From Lunularia cruciata (lineage: Eukaryota; Streptophyta; Marchantiopsida; Lunulariales; Lunulariaceae), in contig OX419760.1 of NCBI GenBank assembly GCA_948567375.1, positions 9,796,001 to 9,860,000 of the forward strand: a stretch of 64,000 nucleotides of DNA. The letters are read 5' to 3'. Positions 22,548 through 35,287 of this stretch are shown here, piece after piece. Position numbers and translations under genes: made by a program. Position 1 is the first letter of the stretch; every line of letters starts with the position of its first letter. Below the pieces are notes generated by a model that was given only the letters and a program-made list of their open reading frames with translations, was not told the origin of the DNA and made no database searches.

Positions 22548-24480
22548 AATGCTTTTAATATCATCTCTCAAGCATCCATCTTTAGAGAGCTTAGGGAGGC
22601 GAACGGATCCTTGGCAAGCCTCATTCCTTTTGTGTACTTGTTTTATGGCTCTCTTGTTTCCCTTTACTACCAGCATGGTTGGTTGTATCAGGAGGGAGTC
22701 ACCATCTTGGAATTAATTGTTGGCACACAATAGGGAGATACTTTAAGAGGACCTTTGTTTACCATAGCTCACTTTAGAGCTCTCTTATCTACTACTTTGG
22801 CCATGCCAAGTTGTGTATTTCTCTCCTTGGCAGATGATACACACATTGTGTCCCTTGTAGATCAGATTAGAGAGATCTTTGATCACTTGACTATTGAGCT
22901 CCATCTTGTAGGCTTGAGAGTTAAGGTGTCAAAGTGCAAAACATGGTCCCCTTCAAGTATCACTCTGCACCTTGAGCTTCTAGAGGGGTGTGTCATATCT
23001 ACAAATGGACTACATATGCTTGGAGTGTCAACATGATCCAAGGGTTTTTTCATATGCTTCTTAGATGTTGCCCTTGCAAAGGATATTATCCATGTAGATG
23101 ACCTTGCTCTACTAGGAGATCTGTAAGTAGTATTTAGTATATTCTCCTCTAGTATTGCTTGTTGATTGACTTACTTTCTCTACATAGTTCTCCCTTCCTT
23201 GACTTGACTATCACATCTAAGAGCTTTTGATAGGAGGATTATGGGAGTCTTTGGTGATATCATTGGACCAAGACACTTGACCAAGAGCATGTAGACAAAC
23301 ATCTCTGTCAATCTTGTATGGAGTGGTAGCCCTGTTATTTATAAAGGAGATGGCACCTAAAACATTTTTGGGTAGTTGGGCTCTCTTGGTATCCCTACAT
23401 TCCTCCAATTTTGTGGTTGCTGATAGACCAGTTTTGGAGACATATGTGACCAAGGACGAGGAAGGATCCTTTCTCTCCAAGTGTTATTGTGGTAGACAAG
23501 AGATGGTCTATTCCATGGGCATAGGAGCACCTTTCATCCTTTGCTTCACTACCATTAGATTGGATTAGACGGTTGTAGTCTTCCTTGATGGAGCAACAAT
23601 GTCCACATATGCTCCATTCTCTCTAAGTTGACTTGTCCATTCATTGGGCCACTAGAGCATGTCTTTGCTCTTGCTCTAGCAAGGGTGCATGCTCTTGGAT
23701 CCTAGCTCAACCATGCATTAGGGCATTTAGACTTGCACCAACCACCTTCTCTATAGTGATGAAGTTCCACCTAGGTTTGGTCCACCTATCTACATCTTTG
23801 TTTCTCACTTATGAGTGGGGTTCTACATTAGATGCAACAATGGTCCATATGACACAATTTCCTTCTAGAGGACAGAGGATAGCTACCTATGATTCCATCA
23901 AGTATATAGTGTTTGCTATGGTACAAGAGAGTGGATACCCTGCTTGGAGGAAGCATTTTTATGCATTGCAAACAATAGGTGTCAAAGCAAAACTTATACT
24001 TGGTCCAAGATGATCAGGTGATAGTCATGGATGTTTTGGTTTGAGACTCTGTGCATGATGCAATTTTGGAACGTGTGATTACTCATACTCTTGGATGCAA
24101 AACAAGTGGAGTATTAGCATGCAAGGTCTCCAACAAATGTGGTGTGCAATGAGGTCACCTCTTTCTCCTAGCCTTGGAGTTATATGGAGCTATGAACATG
24201 GGATTTGACACATTTGTCAAGGAGCATAGGAGAGCTTATCATTGTAGATGTCAAGGGGTACCACTCTCACTCTCATACTTTGTAGCATACTTTAGATAGC
24301 ATGTTTCCATTTCTCTACATAGAGCATTGGCTAGTGCAATCCATAGGAGAGCAATCATACTAGGTGATGCTTCTTTGGATGCGCTTGTAGTTTGTAGACA
24401 TTACAATTTGCATAGCTTGGATATCTTAGGTGCAATAGGCCAGATTTCTCATAGCAATATTATTGGAGCCTAGCCCTATA
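22548..24480 (+). pseudogene. LINE (non-LTR retrotransposon) remnant: RT and downstream region
   Basis: From about 22548 the plus strand reads as a non-LTR reverse transcriptase: IFRELREANGSL, a GTQ-GD-L-GPLFTIAHFRAL block (near 22720-22780), then the catalytic LADDTHIVS (about 22822-22850) and GLRVKVSKCKTWSP (near 22912-22955). A spaced palm with ADD followed by a K-C-WSP thumb is typical of LINE RTs and not of LTR elements. Downstream (about 23600-24470) are scraps of the C-terminal region, including IATYDSIKYIVF and a possible RNase H-like tail. Stops and frameshifts are frequent. The 5' ORF and poly-A tail are not visible. The RT assignment is firm and the exact ends are not. Confidence 0.75.
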
Positions 24481-24567
24481 TTGATACCTCTTTTATCTCT
24501 ACCTTCTATGTCTTAATGGGGTCTTCCCATCCTTCATTTTTTCTACATGGTTGTTGTTTTCCCACTT

Positions 24568-24574
24568 TAGTGTG
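24568..24574 (+). repeat. Target-site duplication, left copy, of solo LTR B
   Basis: TAGTGTG stands directly before the LTR start at 24575 and is repeated directly after the LTR end (28424-28430). Because of the TG repeat the true duplication may be the usual 5 bp within this 7-bp match. Confidence 0.75.
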
Positions 24575-24959
24575 TGTGGTATCTGCATTTTTTGGTTTTG
24601 TTATATTTTGAAGAAGAATTGTACAATCAAAGTCAGATTGAACCCAAATGGCAACAAAAGAAGAAGAATTGTGTTTTTGGGTTAAACTCAAAGTAATTTA
24701 CTTTGTGTCAAGAAATGAAGAACTCATATTGGAAACTTGTTACTGGAGAATACCCGAAGTAAGAAGACCACCTCAGGGTAATCAACTCGATGTGAAGACA
24801 ACATAACAACTTTTCTTTGGGTTTGCCAGCCAAGAACATACAATCAAGAAAGCAACCAAGGCATGAGCGGGATAAAATTGACACTGATAGGAGGAATGCA
24901 TGCAAGATGGGTGATTATGAAGTGAAGAGTGATTGAAGAATGACCATGCAATGAAGAAG

Positions 24960-24966
24960 TATAAAA
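24960..24966 (+). promoter_or_regulatory. TATA box of LTR B
   Basis: TATAAAA, 385 bp from the LTR start, matching the position in A, C and D. Confidence 0.6.
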
Positions 24967-25163
24967 TTGGGACTTTGTCAAGGGAATTTTGAAATTTCAT
25001 GCAAGTATCTTAAGCCACTAAGTACTCTATCTGTGTAGTGCCTATTACAAAGCTAGCTAAGAAGAGTTTGATGTTCATGAATCCTGAGGGAGTTAGAATT
25101 TTGCCCATGGGAGATGGAAGAATTATCTTCCAGCTACCACAAGTGAGAGATTGTATGGTGCCA

Positions 25164-27642
25164 ATGAGGGGAAGAAAGAAAAGCCTCTCACTCATAGTGA
25201 GGAATCCTGGAATTTGGAGGTTAGATGTCATAGCAAGGATTGAAGTCTTCAGTAAACTTTGGATCACGTTTTTAGCTTGGAATTGGAACTTTAGTTTTCT
25301 AAGTTTCATGGCAAAAGTAGTGGTGAGTAATTGTGAGGAGGGTCTGGAGGCAAAAGGGAAGAGAGGCAATCTGGCTTGATGGATAGAGTAACATTGGAGA
25401 TTTGTCCTAGGGAGAGAGGTTGGTGAGGAAACCATAACAACATTCATTGGGAAGGGAGAGTTTGTAGAAGAGATTACAAAAATATGTAATTTCTTTAGTG
25501 CTCTACATATGAAGAACAAGTATAAAGTGGTTACCTATTGAGACTTGGTAAGGTAAAAAATTGTTGGGGTGATGATGAGAATCTTCAAGCTGGTGTGAAC
25601 CATTTATGTAATGAAGCACCAGGCTATGTTCTTTTAACAGATGTTTGCAAGAGAACCGGTGAATTGGGCAAAGTGTTTACACCTACAAACAAGGCAAATG
25701 GTCTAGAATTGGAGAGATCAATCACCACCTCACTACTCAATGCCATTTGCAGTGCATTTTCTGCTGAGTGCAGAAGAGAGGCAGAAGATGGTGTCACACT
25801 TCCATCTAGACCTCAAAAGAGAGGTGGATGTAGAAGAGTAGCATTACATTCACCAAATCCAAAGTAGCAATGAGCACTTTGCCAAGACAAGCCAACACAA
25901 GAGAGTGGAAGTGAAGATCCCAGAGACAAAGAAGCAAAGTTGACCAGAGGAGATGGTGCTCCTAGTAAAGCTAAGAAAAACAAGAAAGTTCATGTTGAAG
26001 TACGAGGTTGTTGTAAGAGACCAATTGTTGGGAGAAGAATCAAAAGGAGAAGCCAATGACAAGTCAGAGGACTTGGTGGAAGAAAAAGAAGCAAAATGCA
26101 CATTTCATGGTGAGGAGATGACCACTAGGAGTGATGGAGAACCCAAGGTGCAGCAGCCATTGGAGGAAGTGGCTAAGGAGGAAGATTGGAGTTCCATGAA
26201 GCAATCAATCACATGGAAGGAGGCGACATACCGTGTTTGGAGTTGCTTGCAGTGGAAATGGAAGAGCAGAAAGATAAAGAGCCAAGGTTGGCATTTCTCC
26301 AAGGGACCAGAAGGACAAAGAAGAGTGGGAACTTGGCCTTAGCAAGACCAAGTAATGTGCCAGATGAAGATGCCAATTTGAAGGAGGTTACTCTGAAGGT
26401 GCGAAGGTCAAGACTTTGGAGTAAGGTGCCAATTGAAGATGCACAAATGCAAGGCATGAGGAAAGGCAAAGACAATGCTGAAGAAGAAGATTTTGGTGAA
26501 GTAGCATACTTAGCCAAGATTGACTGTCCCTTGCTGATGATGTTGAAGAAGAAGAAGGAAGAGCTAAAGAAAGATCATCTGGAGGTAAAGGATGAACTGC
26601 AGGTGGTGAAGTATTTGAGCAAAGATATAGTATAGTTGAAGGATAAGTAAAGAAGCAATGGCAAGAAGCAAGTGGAGGAGCTTTGGGTTGACAAAGTCTT
26701 GAAACAAAAGAGAGTTGTATCTTATGATTGTATCTTAAGGCTTGTTATATCTTTTGAGATGCAAGGAGTTGAGCTTGAAATGCAAGCTGAAGAGTTGAGG
26801 AAGCAGAAGACAATTTGGGAGAAGTTGAAGGGAGAGTGTGATGAAATGCGCATCAAGGCTACACATTTGAAGGCAATTGCTGTTGTGATGGATCTGGAGT
26901 TGGAGAGTTTGAAGATGATGGTAGCATAGAAGGATGAAGCCTGGCAGCAAGACTTAGCAGGAAGAAATAAAGAAGAAGAATGTTTGAGAGGACTCATCAT
27001 TAATGTGGAAGCCCAACTTGCCCAATACATGGAGGAGAAGGAAGAATTGAAAGTCAAGTTTGAGGATGCATTAAAGATGAACTATGAAGAGTTGCAAGTG
27101 GAGAGAGCTGAAGATCATACATCGGAGCAAGTAGGAGTAGTAGAGAGTTTCAATGCGATTTTGAAAGCCAAAGCCAAATTGAAGGTAAAAGAAGTATGCC
27201 TGCACAAGTTAAAGTTGTTGGTACAAGAGATGAGGCAGAGAAAAGGCAAAGGATATAGATTTGAACAATCTTTTGTTAAGCTTGAGAGATAGAGTAGATA
27301 GGAAAATTAGTGAAGTAGAAGACAATGATTGTCTTAGATTAGATTTAGTGAAATCTAAGTTAGAGCAGATTCAAAGTGGTGGGAAGTTAGGAACCCAAGG
27401 CAAAGTATCAGAGATAGGAGTGCAAGTGTCTTTGGGTGAGTTACTTGAGATATTAGAGAAGAGTGGGTCAAAAGATAAGAAGGTAGATAGAATACCCATG
27501 AGTTCAATTGCAGTTTCAGATTGAAGAAATTAGAGAAATAGCCAAAGATGTAGAAGTTGATAGAGCCAAAGTGCAAGAAGCAAAGAAAGCTACATCAAGT
27601 CCAGTAGAAGAGGAAGAGGTAGGCATTGGATTGGATTCATAA
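25164..27642 (+). pseudogene. LTR-borne coiled-coil protein, copy B
   Basis: It starts at ATG 25164 (MRGRKKSLSLIVRN) and ends with EEEVGIGLDS then TAA at 27640-27642. The N-terminal block RLDVIARIEVFSKLWITFL and AWNWNFSF are kept. The middle is broken by stops and frame changes (about 25380, 25540, 25867, 26640, 26929, 27290, 27524). The coiled-coil part is still plain at 26672-27290, with blocks such as LHKLKLLVQEMRQRKGK. The same end-to-end order as in A and D is retained in spite of heavy decay. Confidence 0.68.
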
Positions 27643-28423
27643 CTGATTTGAGATTTGATTCAACAAATATGAAGAGTGGGTTGTCATTTCGGATCTGGAG
27701 ATTGTTAAGAAATAGTATTTTAGTTAGTAATTATCAAAGGGCTTCACCTATTTAAAGGAAGCATTCATAGTGTGTTGATGTTTAGTATTTGTATTTTTGA
27801 AGCTTAGCAAAGCAAAGTGTTGTATCTTAGTGCTCGTCATTTTAGCTTAATTCCAAGTATTAATCCCATGTGTGTGTTTGTGAGTGTTTGGAGAATTTTG
27901 AAGTGCAAGCCAGTGAGATTGTTGGATGTTGGAGTTTGCGGTTTTGATTTCATTCTATGTGTTCAATCTTGAATGGATAGCAATCAAAGCAATGTCTTGA
28001 TAGATTTGTGAGGAATTGTAGTGTTGGTTGTATTCTACATTGGTGAATGCAATACGGAATTGATGCAAAGCAATTTTGATCAAGGAAGTTGTGCATTTAG
28101 TGAAAAGGTGGAACAAAATTCTGAGGTGAGATAGTTTTGTAGAGAAGTAGCCTTCTTTGGAAGAATTTGAATCATCATAATCAAAGTTAATTTGGAAAGA
28201 TTGATAGAATTGTGATTTTGAAGTGTTAATTTGTGACAAGATTGTGAGTCAATGCTTGGTACACTCTTTTGGGTGTGGTTTCTACTGGAGAGATTAAAAA
28301 TGCAACTAAGAGAACTACATTGTTATTGTTTTGCTTTGTATTGGACCCTTTTCTAACTTGTATCTCTATGGGAATGAACTTTACTTATTGATTACTACAA
28401 AAGTGATACTTGTCGGGTTGTCA

Positions 28424-28430
28424 TAGTGTG
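28424..28430 (+). repeat. Target-site duplication, right copy, of solo LTR B
   Basis: TAGTGTG follows the LTR end GGGTTGTCA and equals 24568-24574. Confidence 0.75.
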
Positions 28431-29191
28431 CAACTAATAGATCTTTTTGCAAATTATATAAATTTAGCTATCTTATTTAACTATATTTGATATTAGTTAA
28501 ATAAATAAATAAATAAATTTCTTTTTTTAACATTCAAAGTATCTAATTTAAGAGCGACTAAATAAAATTGTATGAATCTTTAAGTATATTTAAATAAGTG
28601 CACTTAAATAACCTAAATTTAACTTAAATTTAACTTTAGTCAGGTCTATTGAAGCTACAAATCATCAAATAAGTAGAGTTGCAAATCCAAATCTAAAACA
28701 TCCTTTGATTTAGATAGATACTCAAAAAATCTATTACTAATTTGGAGTAGCACATAGAGCCCTAGCCTTGACAAGATGTGAAGAGGAGAAAATTATCACT
28801 GACAACTTCTTCTTACATGATCCATTTTTTTTCATTTTTGCAATTTTAGAATGTTATAGCTAGTACAAGAAGCACCAAGATAGTCATCCATAGGACAAAA
28901 TGATTAGTTTGGGCTTATTCCTTTACAAAGTTGTATGTCAGACCATGCCACAAAGAAAATTCTATCACTTACATGATTAAAAATTAAAGATATGCATCCT
29001 CATACTTGTGAATGGAAGACATGGGGTTGTATTGTAGCAACTATTGTACTAAATGCCTATCCCAATAATGTGTATGATACAAGTTGGCTTATGAAGAGTT
29101 AAATGAATTTATTGAGCTGCTTTGCAAGAGTTGTGGTACAACAAAATTCTGTCAAAATAATGTTTTGATAGTTTCTGTTGTCATTTCAAAA
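28431..29191. other. Unassigned spacer between solo LTRs B and C
   Basis: This is AT-rich DNA with a short AAAT-type microsatellite near 28499-28518 and no coding signal that I can support. Confidence 0.4.
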
Positions 29192-29591
29192 TGTAGTACC
29201 CACATTTTTACATTTTTTTAATGTTTTGTTCTATTTTGAAGAAGAAGTGTATAGACAAAGTTGTATTGAACCCAAATAGCATTGGAAGGAGAAGAATTGT
29301 GTCTTTGCTTTGTAACCCAAAGAAAAGTGACTTTGTGTCAGATGCAAAGTACTCGGATTGGATCTATCAGAGTTAAATCCAAAGTAAGGAGACTTTGCTT
29401 TGGAGTGATCAACCCGATGCAAAGACAGAGTAATAGATTTCCTTTGGGTTGGAAATTCAAGAAAGGTACTGCACACAAAAAAATGGCTAAGGCACAAGCG
29501 GGAAAAAATTGATAGGGACAGGAGAATTGCATGTAGAAGGTGTGATTTCTTGATAGACAATCTTTCAAAGAATGATTGAGAAACGTCGGAC

Positions 29592-29597
29592 TATAAA
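29592..29597 (+). promoter_or_regulatory. TATA box of LTR C
   Basis: TATAAA, 400 bp from the LTR start, equivalent to the box in A, B and D. Confidence 0.55.
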
Positions 29598-29776
29598 GTC
29601 AGGTTTCAAATCAAGACTGATATGAATAAAAAGTGAATTTCCTTTGCCTTTTCAGAGTTGTCCTAAGGGAGACTAGGGTAGAGGAGTGGTAGTGAGTGAA
29701 GTTGTGAAGAATTGAGAGTTGCATGTCCAGAAGACAAAAAATTGTCTGGTAGAAGCACATCACAAAGGAGAATAGA

Positions 29777-32500
29777 ATGACAAGAATGAGGAACCCTACA
29801 CTGGCAACAAGAAACCCAGTGATTAGGAGGTTAGATGTGATGGCTCGCATCAAAGTTCTCATTAAACTTTGCATCACTTTCCTTGCATGGAATTGGAACT
29901 TGAGTTTTCCAAATTTCATGGTAGAGATCATGGCTAGTAAATGTGTAGATGGAATAACGACAATGGGGAAGAGAGGCAATCCAGCTTGATGGACAGAGTC
30001 AGATTGGAGGTTGGTGTTAGGAAGAAAGTGGAGAAAAGCATGGAGCCACGTTCTTGGGGAAGGGAGAAGTAGTAGAAGAAACCCAAGAGATCAGAGATTC
30101 TTTCACCTCAAAGCGCACAAAGAATAGGTACAAGGTGGAGACGTGTCAAGACCCAATGCAAAGAAGCATTGTAGGCGCTATGATGGCCTTGCTCAAATCT
30201 AAGCGTACCACCTATGTGATAAAGCAGCAGGCGGTGTTCTTCCACAAGATGTTTGCAAGAGAACCGATCAACTGGATGAAGTGCTTTTATCAACAAATGA
30301 GGCAGATGGTGATGAATTGGAGGATGGTGACACCACCAAATTACTTTGTGGCTTTTGTAGCACACTTCTACCTTGGGTTGAACCTGTTAAGCAGTGAGGA
30401 GAAGAAGAAGATTGTCTCACATTTCCATCCCGATCTGTGACAAGAAGCCAATGACGGGAGCGATATTACATTTGGCAATTGAGAAGTAATGACGATCATT
30501 ATGAAAGAATGGGACATGATCCAAAGATGGTTGTGCCTTTGCTAGGCAAGAAGAAGAGAAGTAGAACCAAGGTGGAGAGCTTGCAAGTGCAGCCCCCAAA
30601 ATTATGAAGAATTGGGCAGAGAGAAGGGAAGCAAGTCTAACGGATTGCACCTGCAAAGGAAGTCAAGTTGGAAGAAGAAGTAGAGTTTGCATTGGAGGGA
30701 TTGGAGGGATTGGAGGAAGAAGAGGTGGAGTTAACCCTATGAAGTGAAGAGTCTAGTGAAGAGAGCGAGTGTGAACCCGAGGTGCAGCAAGATCAAGAGA
30801 AGGAGATGTCTCTACAAGAAGAAATTGAGCGGCAAGATGGTTGTGCCTTTACTAGGCAAGAAGAAGAGAGGTAGAACCAAGGTGGGGAGCTTGCCAGTGC
30901 AGCCCCTAAAATTATGAAGAATTGGGCAGAGAGAAGGGAATCAAGTCTAACGGATTGCACCTACAAAGGAAGTCAAGTTGGAAGAAGAAGCAGAGTTTGC
31001 ATCGGAGGGATTGGAGGAAAAAGAGGTGGATTTAACCCTATGAAGTGAAGAGTCTAGTGAACAAAGTGAGGGTGAACTCAAGGTGCAGCAAGATCAAGAG
31101 AAGGAGATGTCTCTACAAGAAGGAATTGAGCAGCAGGATGTAGAAGAAGAAATTATGGCCGAGTTAGCAATTGAGGCAAAAGAAATAGTGGTGGCGGAGC
31201 TAAGGCAGTACACACTAGAAGGAGAAGGTGCAAAGGCGGCCTGGCAGATCATCAATTTGGATGATGAAGAAAGTTCAGAGGATGAGGGGTCACTAACAAT
31301 ACAAAGATCTTGACTTTGTATTAAGACCTTGGGCTCAAAAGGAAGGCATCCAATCGCTGCAATCACTAAAGAGAAGGTAGTAGAAGAAGCAAGATGTGAG
31401 GGAGTAGAGTAACTTTGGGATGTGGTATTTCTGTTGTTGTTGCAGATGGAGAAGAAGAAGAAGAAGATACAAAGCAGACATCCCGACGTACAGACAATGT
31501 TGCAGGTGTTGGAGAGATTAGAGACTAAAAATCAGAATTTGCAAGAGAACATGAGTAGAGGAGAAGAGGAAAGGAAATCTTGCAAATAGATAGAGAAGAA
31601 GATCAACAAGAATGTGCAAGAGAAGTTGAGAAGCAAGGGAGAGAGTTGGTGATGAAAGTGAAGGAGGTTATGCACAAAAGAATCTGGGTGGAGAAGTTAC
31701 AAGCCGAAGTGAAGGCGGAACAAGAAAAGGGCAAAGAAATAGTGGAAGCTAAGGAAGAAGAGCTCAATGCATTTTGACAGAAGGTAGAAGAGAAGAGAGC
31801 AACCTGGCAGCGGGAATTGGCTAAGCAAGATCAAGAAGAAGGAAGGCTAAGAGATTTGGTGCAGATGTTAGAGGCAAAGATTGACTAGTACATGAAGGAA
31901 TTGGAGGATTGCACAGTGGAGTATGAGGAGGAGTTGAAACTCAACCAAGTTGTGATAGAGGAAGAACAACAAAGGAATCAATTGGAGGACTCACTTGAAG
32001 GAGAGATCATGGAATTGAAGGTGAAGTTAACCACGGAAGCCAAGGTGAGAATAGAGGAATCATGGTTCCACAAATTGTGATTGCTAGTGTAGGAGATGTG
32101 TAGTAAGAATGTAAAGAACAAGGACTTGAATGCCTTGTTGATCAGTCTAAGGACTTGGGTTGATAGGGGGATATTAGATGTAGAGAATAACATTTTTATC
32201 AGATTTGGGGTGATTAATTTAGAGTTAGAAAGTCTTTGGAATATTGTGCATATCAGACCTAAAGTAACAAAGATAGGAGTGCAAGTGTCTTCAAAATTGA
32301 CATTTGACACTTTAGAGATGAGTGGATCAAGAGAAAACAAGTTAGATAGGATACCCACCAGTACAATTGTACTCTGTAGTGAAGAGATAGTAGAAATAGC
32401 AAAGGAATTAGTATAATTAGATAGACCCTACATACAGGAGATGAAGGGACTTTCCTTGGGTTTGGAAGCCAAAATGGAAGTAAACATTGGATCGGATTAG
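29777..32500 (+). pseudogene. LTR-borne coiled-coil protein, copy C
   Basis: The start is near ATG 29777, leading into TRNPVIRRLDVMARIKVL. The end is EVNIGSD then TAG at 32498-32500. Well-kept blocks are LCITFLAWNWNLSFPNFM (near 29857-29920), RSIVGAMMALLKSKRTTYV (near 30160-30225), VFFHKMFAREPINW (near 30234-30275) and AHFYLGLNLLSSEEKKKIV (near 30360-30415). The acidic linker region is doubled by a 310-bp repeat (30526-31140). The coiled-coil part (about 31480-32400) is broken by several stops. The frame end and block order agree with A, B and D. Confidence 0.7.
30526..31140 (+). repeat. 310-bp tandem duplication inside LTR C
   Basis: GATGGTTGTGCCTTT begins both at 30526 and at 30836, and the two units stay closely similar through GAGATGTCTCTACAAGAA. 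The unit length is not a multiple of three, so it would also shift the frame of the coiled-coil protein. Confidence 0.88.
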
Positions 32501-33195
32501 GACAATTTTGAGATAGGAAGAAGCAAATAGCCTTCCAAATCTTATGTTGTTTAGTGCTGAAAATTTTGAGAATAAATAAAGTGAAGTTTTGTGAAGCAGT
32601 GCTCGTTGCTTCAGCTTAATTCCAAGTATCAACTGTGTGTTTGTGTTTTTTAATATAGAGAGAATTTTGAAATGCAAGTCAGTGTGTTTGTTGGATGTTG
32701 GATTCCACAATCGTGATATTCATTCTCTATGTTTGATCTTGAGTGAAGTGCAATCAAAGCAATGCCTTGACAGATCTGAGAAGAATTGGAGTGTTGGTAG
32801 TATTTTGCATTTGTGAGTGCAACGTTGAGTTGATTTGAAGCAATTTTGATCAAGGAAGTTGTGCCTTCATTGGAGGGGTGGGACATAATTCTGAGGCAAA
32901 TTTGTTTTACAATGAAGTAGCCCATTTTTGGGAGAGACTGAATGATCACAATCAAGATAGTTTGGAAAGATGTGATGGATTTGTGATTAAGAAGTGTTAA
33001 TTTGTGATGAGACTATGAGCAATGCTTGTTACTCTCTTCTAGATGTGGTTTCTACCTGAGAGATTAAGACACAACCAAGAAGAACTAAGCTTGTTACTAT
33101 TTGTCTTTGTATTTGGATATTTTTGACTTGTATCTATGCGGGAACAAACTTTACTTACTGATTACCGCAAAGTGATATTATTTGCTGGGTTGTCA

Positions 33196-35287
33196 TAAAA
33201 AATCTCCCAAAAAAAGATCTTTGTGCACATTGCAAAAGAACCATTTGTGACTATTTCTCATCAGGAGTTCAAACATGGATCATTTTATTGGAACTCTTTA
33301 CCAAGCATTGCAATAGCCAAAGAATGATTGGTGGTATTAGTCATTCTTTGGCAAAGAGTCACTTTTCACTTTTTATTCTTCTTGTGTAAGAAAATTCTCC
33401 AACATCCATAAAAAATGCACTATGGTAAACTTGAGTGAAAAATCATGAGTGTGTGGAGGTGTGAGTAACAAGAATGTGTCTATCACATGAAGGCTGAGCA
33501 ATGGCAGAATGAGTGATGGAAGTACAAACCAAAGCCAAGCAACTAAAACTGATTGAGATCATTTGCAAGCAGCCAAAATTGTATGAGGGGGGATTGGATT
33601 GTAAGAAAAATACTTAAGAAGCACGAACTTAGAATTCATTCTATGGATTGGAGCCTAACGATGTCTCTTTACTAGAAGAAATTAGGAATAGCATTTATAC
33701 GTTAGAGAATTTGTTAGAGGAAATCCAATTCCATGGATAGAGGACCACTAGCAGTGGGCCTTAAGAGAGAAGTGTGCACAATTTGATTAGATGTATATTA
33801 GTTCTCCCAATGGTCAGCCAATCAAGAATTTGAAAGCCAAGATTGATGATTTTTTTGTTGGAAGGAAGTCCAAAAATGAACACAAGATAGAATTTTTGAA
33901 GGATCCTATTCGGTGAGTCATAATAGATTCAATGATGAAACTATTTTGATCAAAATGAACCGCCTATATGAACCTAAATCAAGCCATCTTTTTCCAACTT
34001 CTACACAAGCTGTGTAGAAGTTGTGAAAGCTTGTGAGTTGGGGGTGGATGTTCTACAAATTAGTCAACTAGCTCTTGGAGGACATGGCCAAAGGAGCAAG
34101 CCATCATAGCTTCCTTAATTATACATTTTTACTTATGAATGAATCTATTGACAAAGGAGAGAAACTTCACAAGCACTTCCACCATCTAGCTTACTTTAGT
34201 GGACATCACGACCTTCTAGAAGAAATCACCAAATCCCATGAGACAAGAAAAGAGTATGCTCATAACAAAAAAATTTTAATGTTGATAAGATGTACAATGA
34301 AATCACTATTCATAAGAAGGAGCGAACCACAAGACCCACAATTATGGCTTCCAAAAAGTGGAAACAAACTCAAGTGATCAACATATCATCAAAAGGAAGT
34401 AGTAGTGGAGGAGAGTCTAAAGGACAAGGTAGAAATGATGACTCAACAAATGAAGAAGGTCATTCCGTTCTCAAATGATGATAGACAAGGGAAAGGATAT
34501 CTCATGAAATGAGGATAAGTCCAGAAATGATGACTGATTTACCCTCATTTTCATCAAAGATGTAATAATATGGAGTTAGTAGATGAGTTAGCAAAGGCTA
34601 ATGAGTTAGTAAAATAAGCCAAATATAACTAGGAATTCTAATAATGTTCTAGAAGCACTTAGGAAACTTCTTGGTGAGAAGCTCTTAGGTACCTTTCAGG
34701 GATTGGGTAACTTGCACACCAAGTTAACGGCTAGGTTACTTGTATGCCAAGTAAGTAACTCCAAGAAGGAAGCTTTCTTGGATGCTTCTTGGGTAGCTTA
34801 GCTTAGCTTGCACTCCAAGAAGATTACTTTGAGAGGGAAGCTTCTCAAGAGCCTTGTATTTCTTCACTACAAACACCAAAGCCCACGCTTATGCTAAACA
34901 ATGAGAGTTTCCTTCACTTGAGCATTTTCCAATGTGATATTCTATTTTCCCATTTGTCTTTTTAGTCATGTACATTGGCATCATAGCAAGAATAAGATGG
35001 ATGGAATCTATGGACCACCAAATCCATTTCTCCCAAACCATTGGGATTCTTTTGTCCATGTACTACCAAAGCATCATTTCACCTTTTAGGTAGAATTTTA
35101 TGAATGCAATCACCTTGTCCAATGAACTATTGATCCTTCTAATTGTAACTTATGGAGTGTGGTGGGCGTGTTGCATCTACAATTTAACTTAGATAATTGC
35201 AAGTAGGTGGTTGGTAGAGTAGTAGTCATGGTAGCAATGCCCAAAGTTATCATTGTTATGTAACAACATATCAAACACCTTACTATA
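33196..35287. other. Unassigned sequence upstream of a gag fragment
   Basis: I see no firm protein motif. A stretch near 34660-34860 repeats short phrases (AACTTGCACACCAAG, AGCTTGCACTCCAAG), and the region just before 35288 might be an LTR or leader of the element whose gag fragment follows. No LTR ends were identified. Confidence 0.3.

Larger units (their letters stand above)
24575..28423 (+). mobile_element. Solo LTR B of the A family
   Basis: It starts TGTGGTATCTGC and ends GGGTTGTCA, 3849 bp, with matching TAGTGTG on both sides. No PBS, gag or pol lies next to it. It is therefore a complete solo LTR left by recombination between the two LTRs of an element. It contains the U3 with TATA box, a decayed coiled-coil frame and the conserved tail, which shows that all of these belong to the LTR itself. 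Confidence 0.9.
29192..33195 (+). mobile_element. Solo LTR C of the A family
   Basis: It starts TGTAGTACCCACAT and ends GGGTTGTCA at 33195, 4004 bp. The excess over A is largely a 310-bp internal tandem duplication. The flanks are CAAAA on the left and TAAAA on the right, an imperfect 4-of-5 match to a target-site duplication. No internal element sequence adjoins it, so it is a probable solo LTR. Confidence 0.85.
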
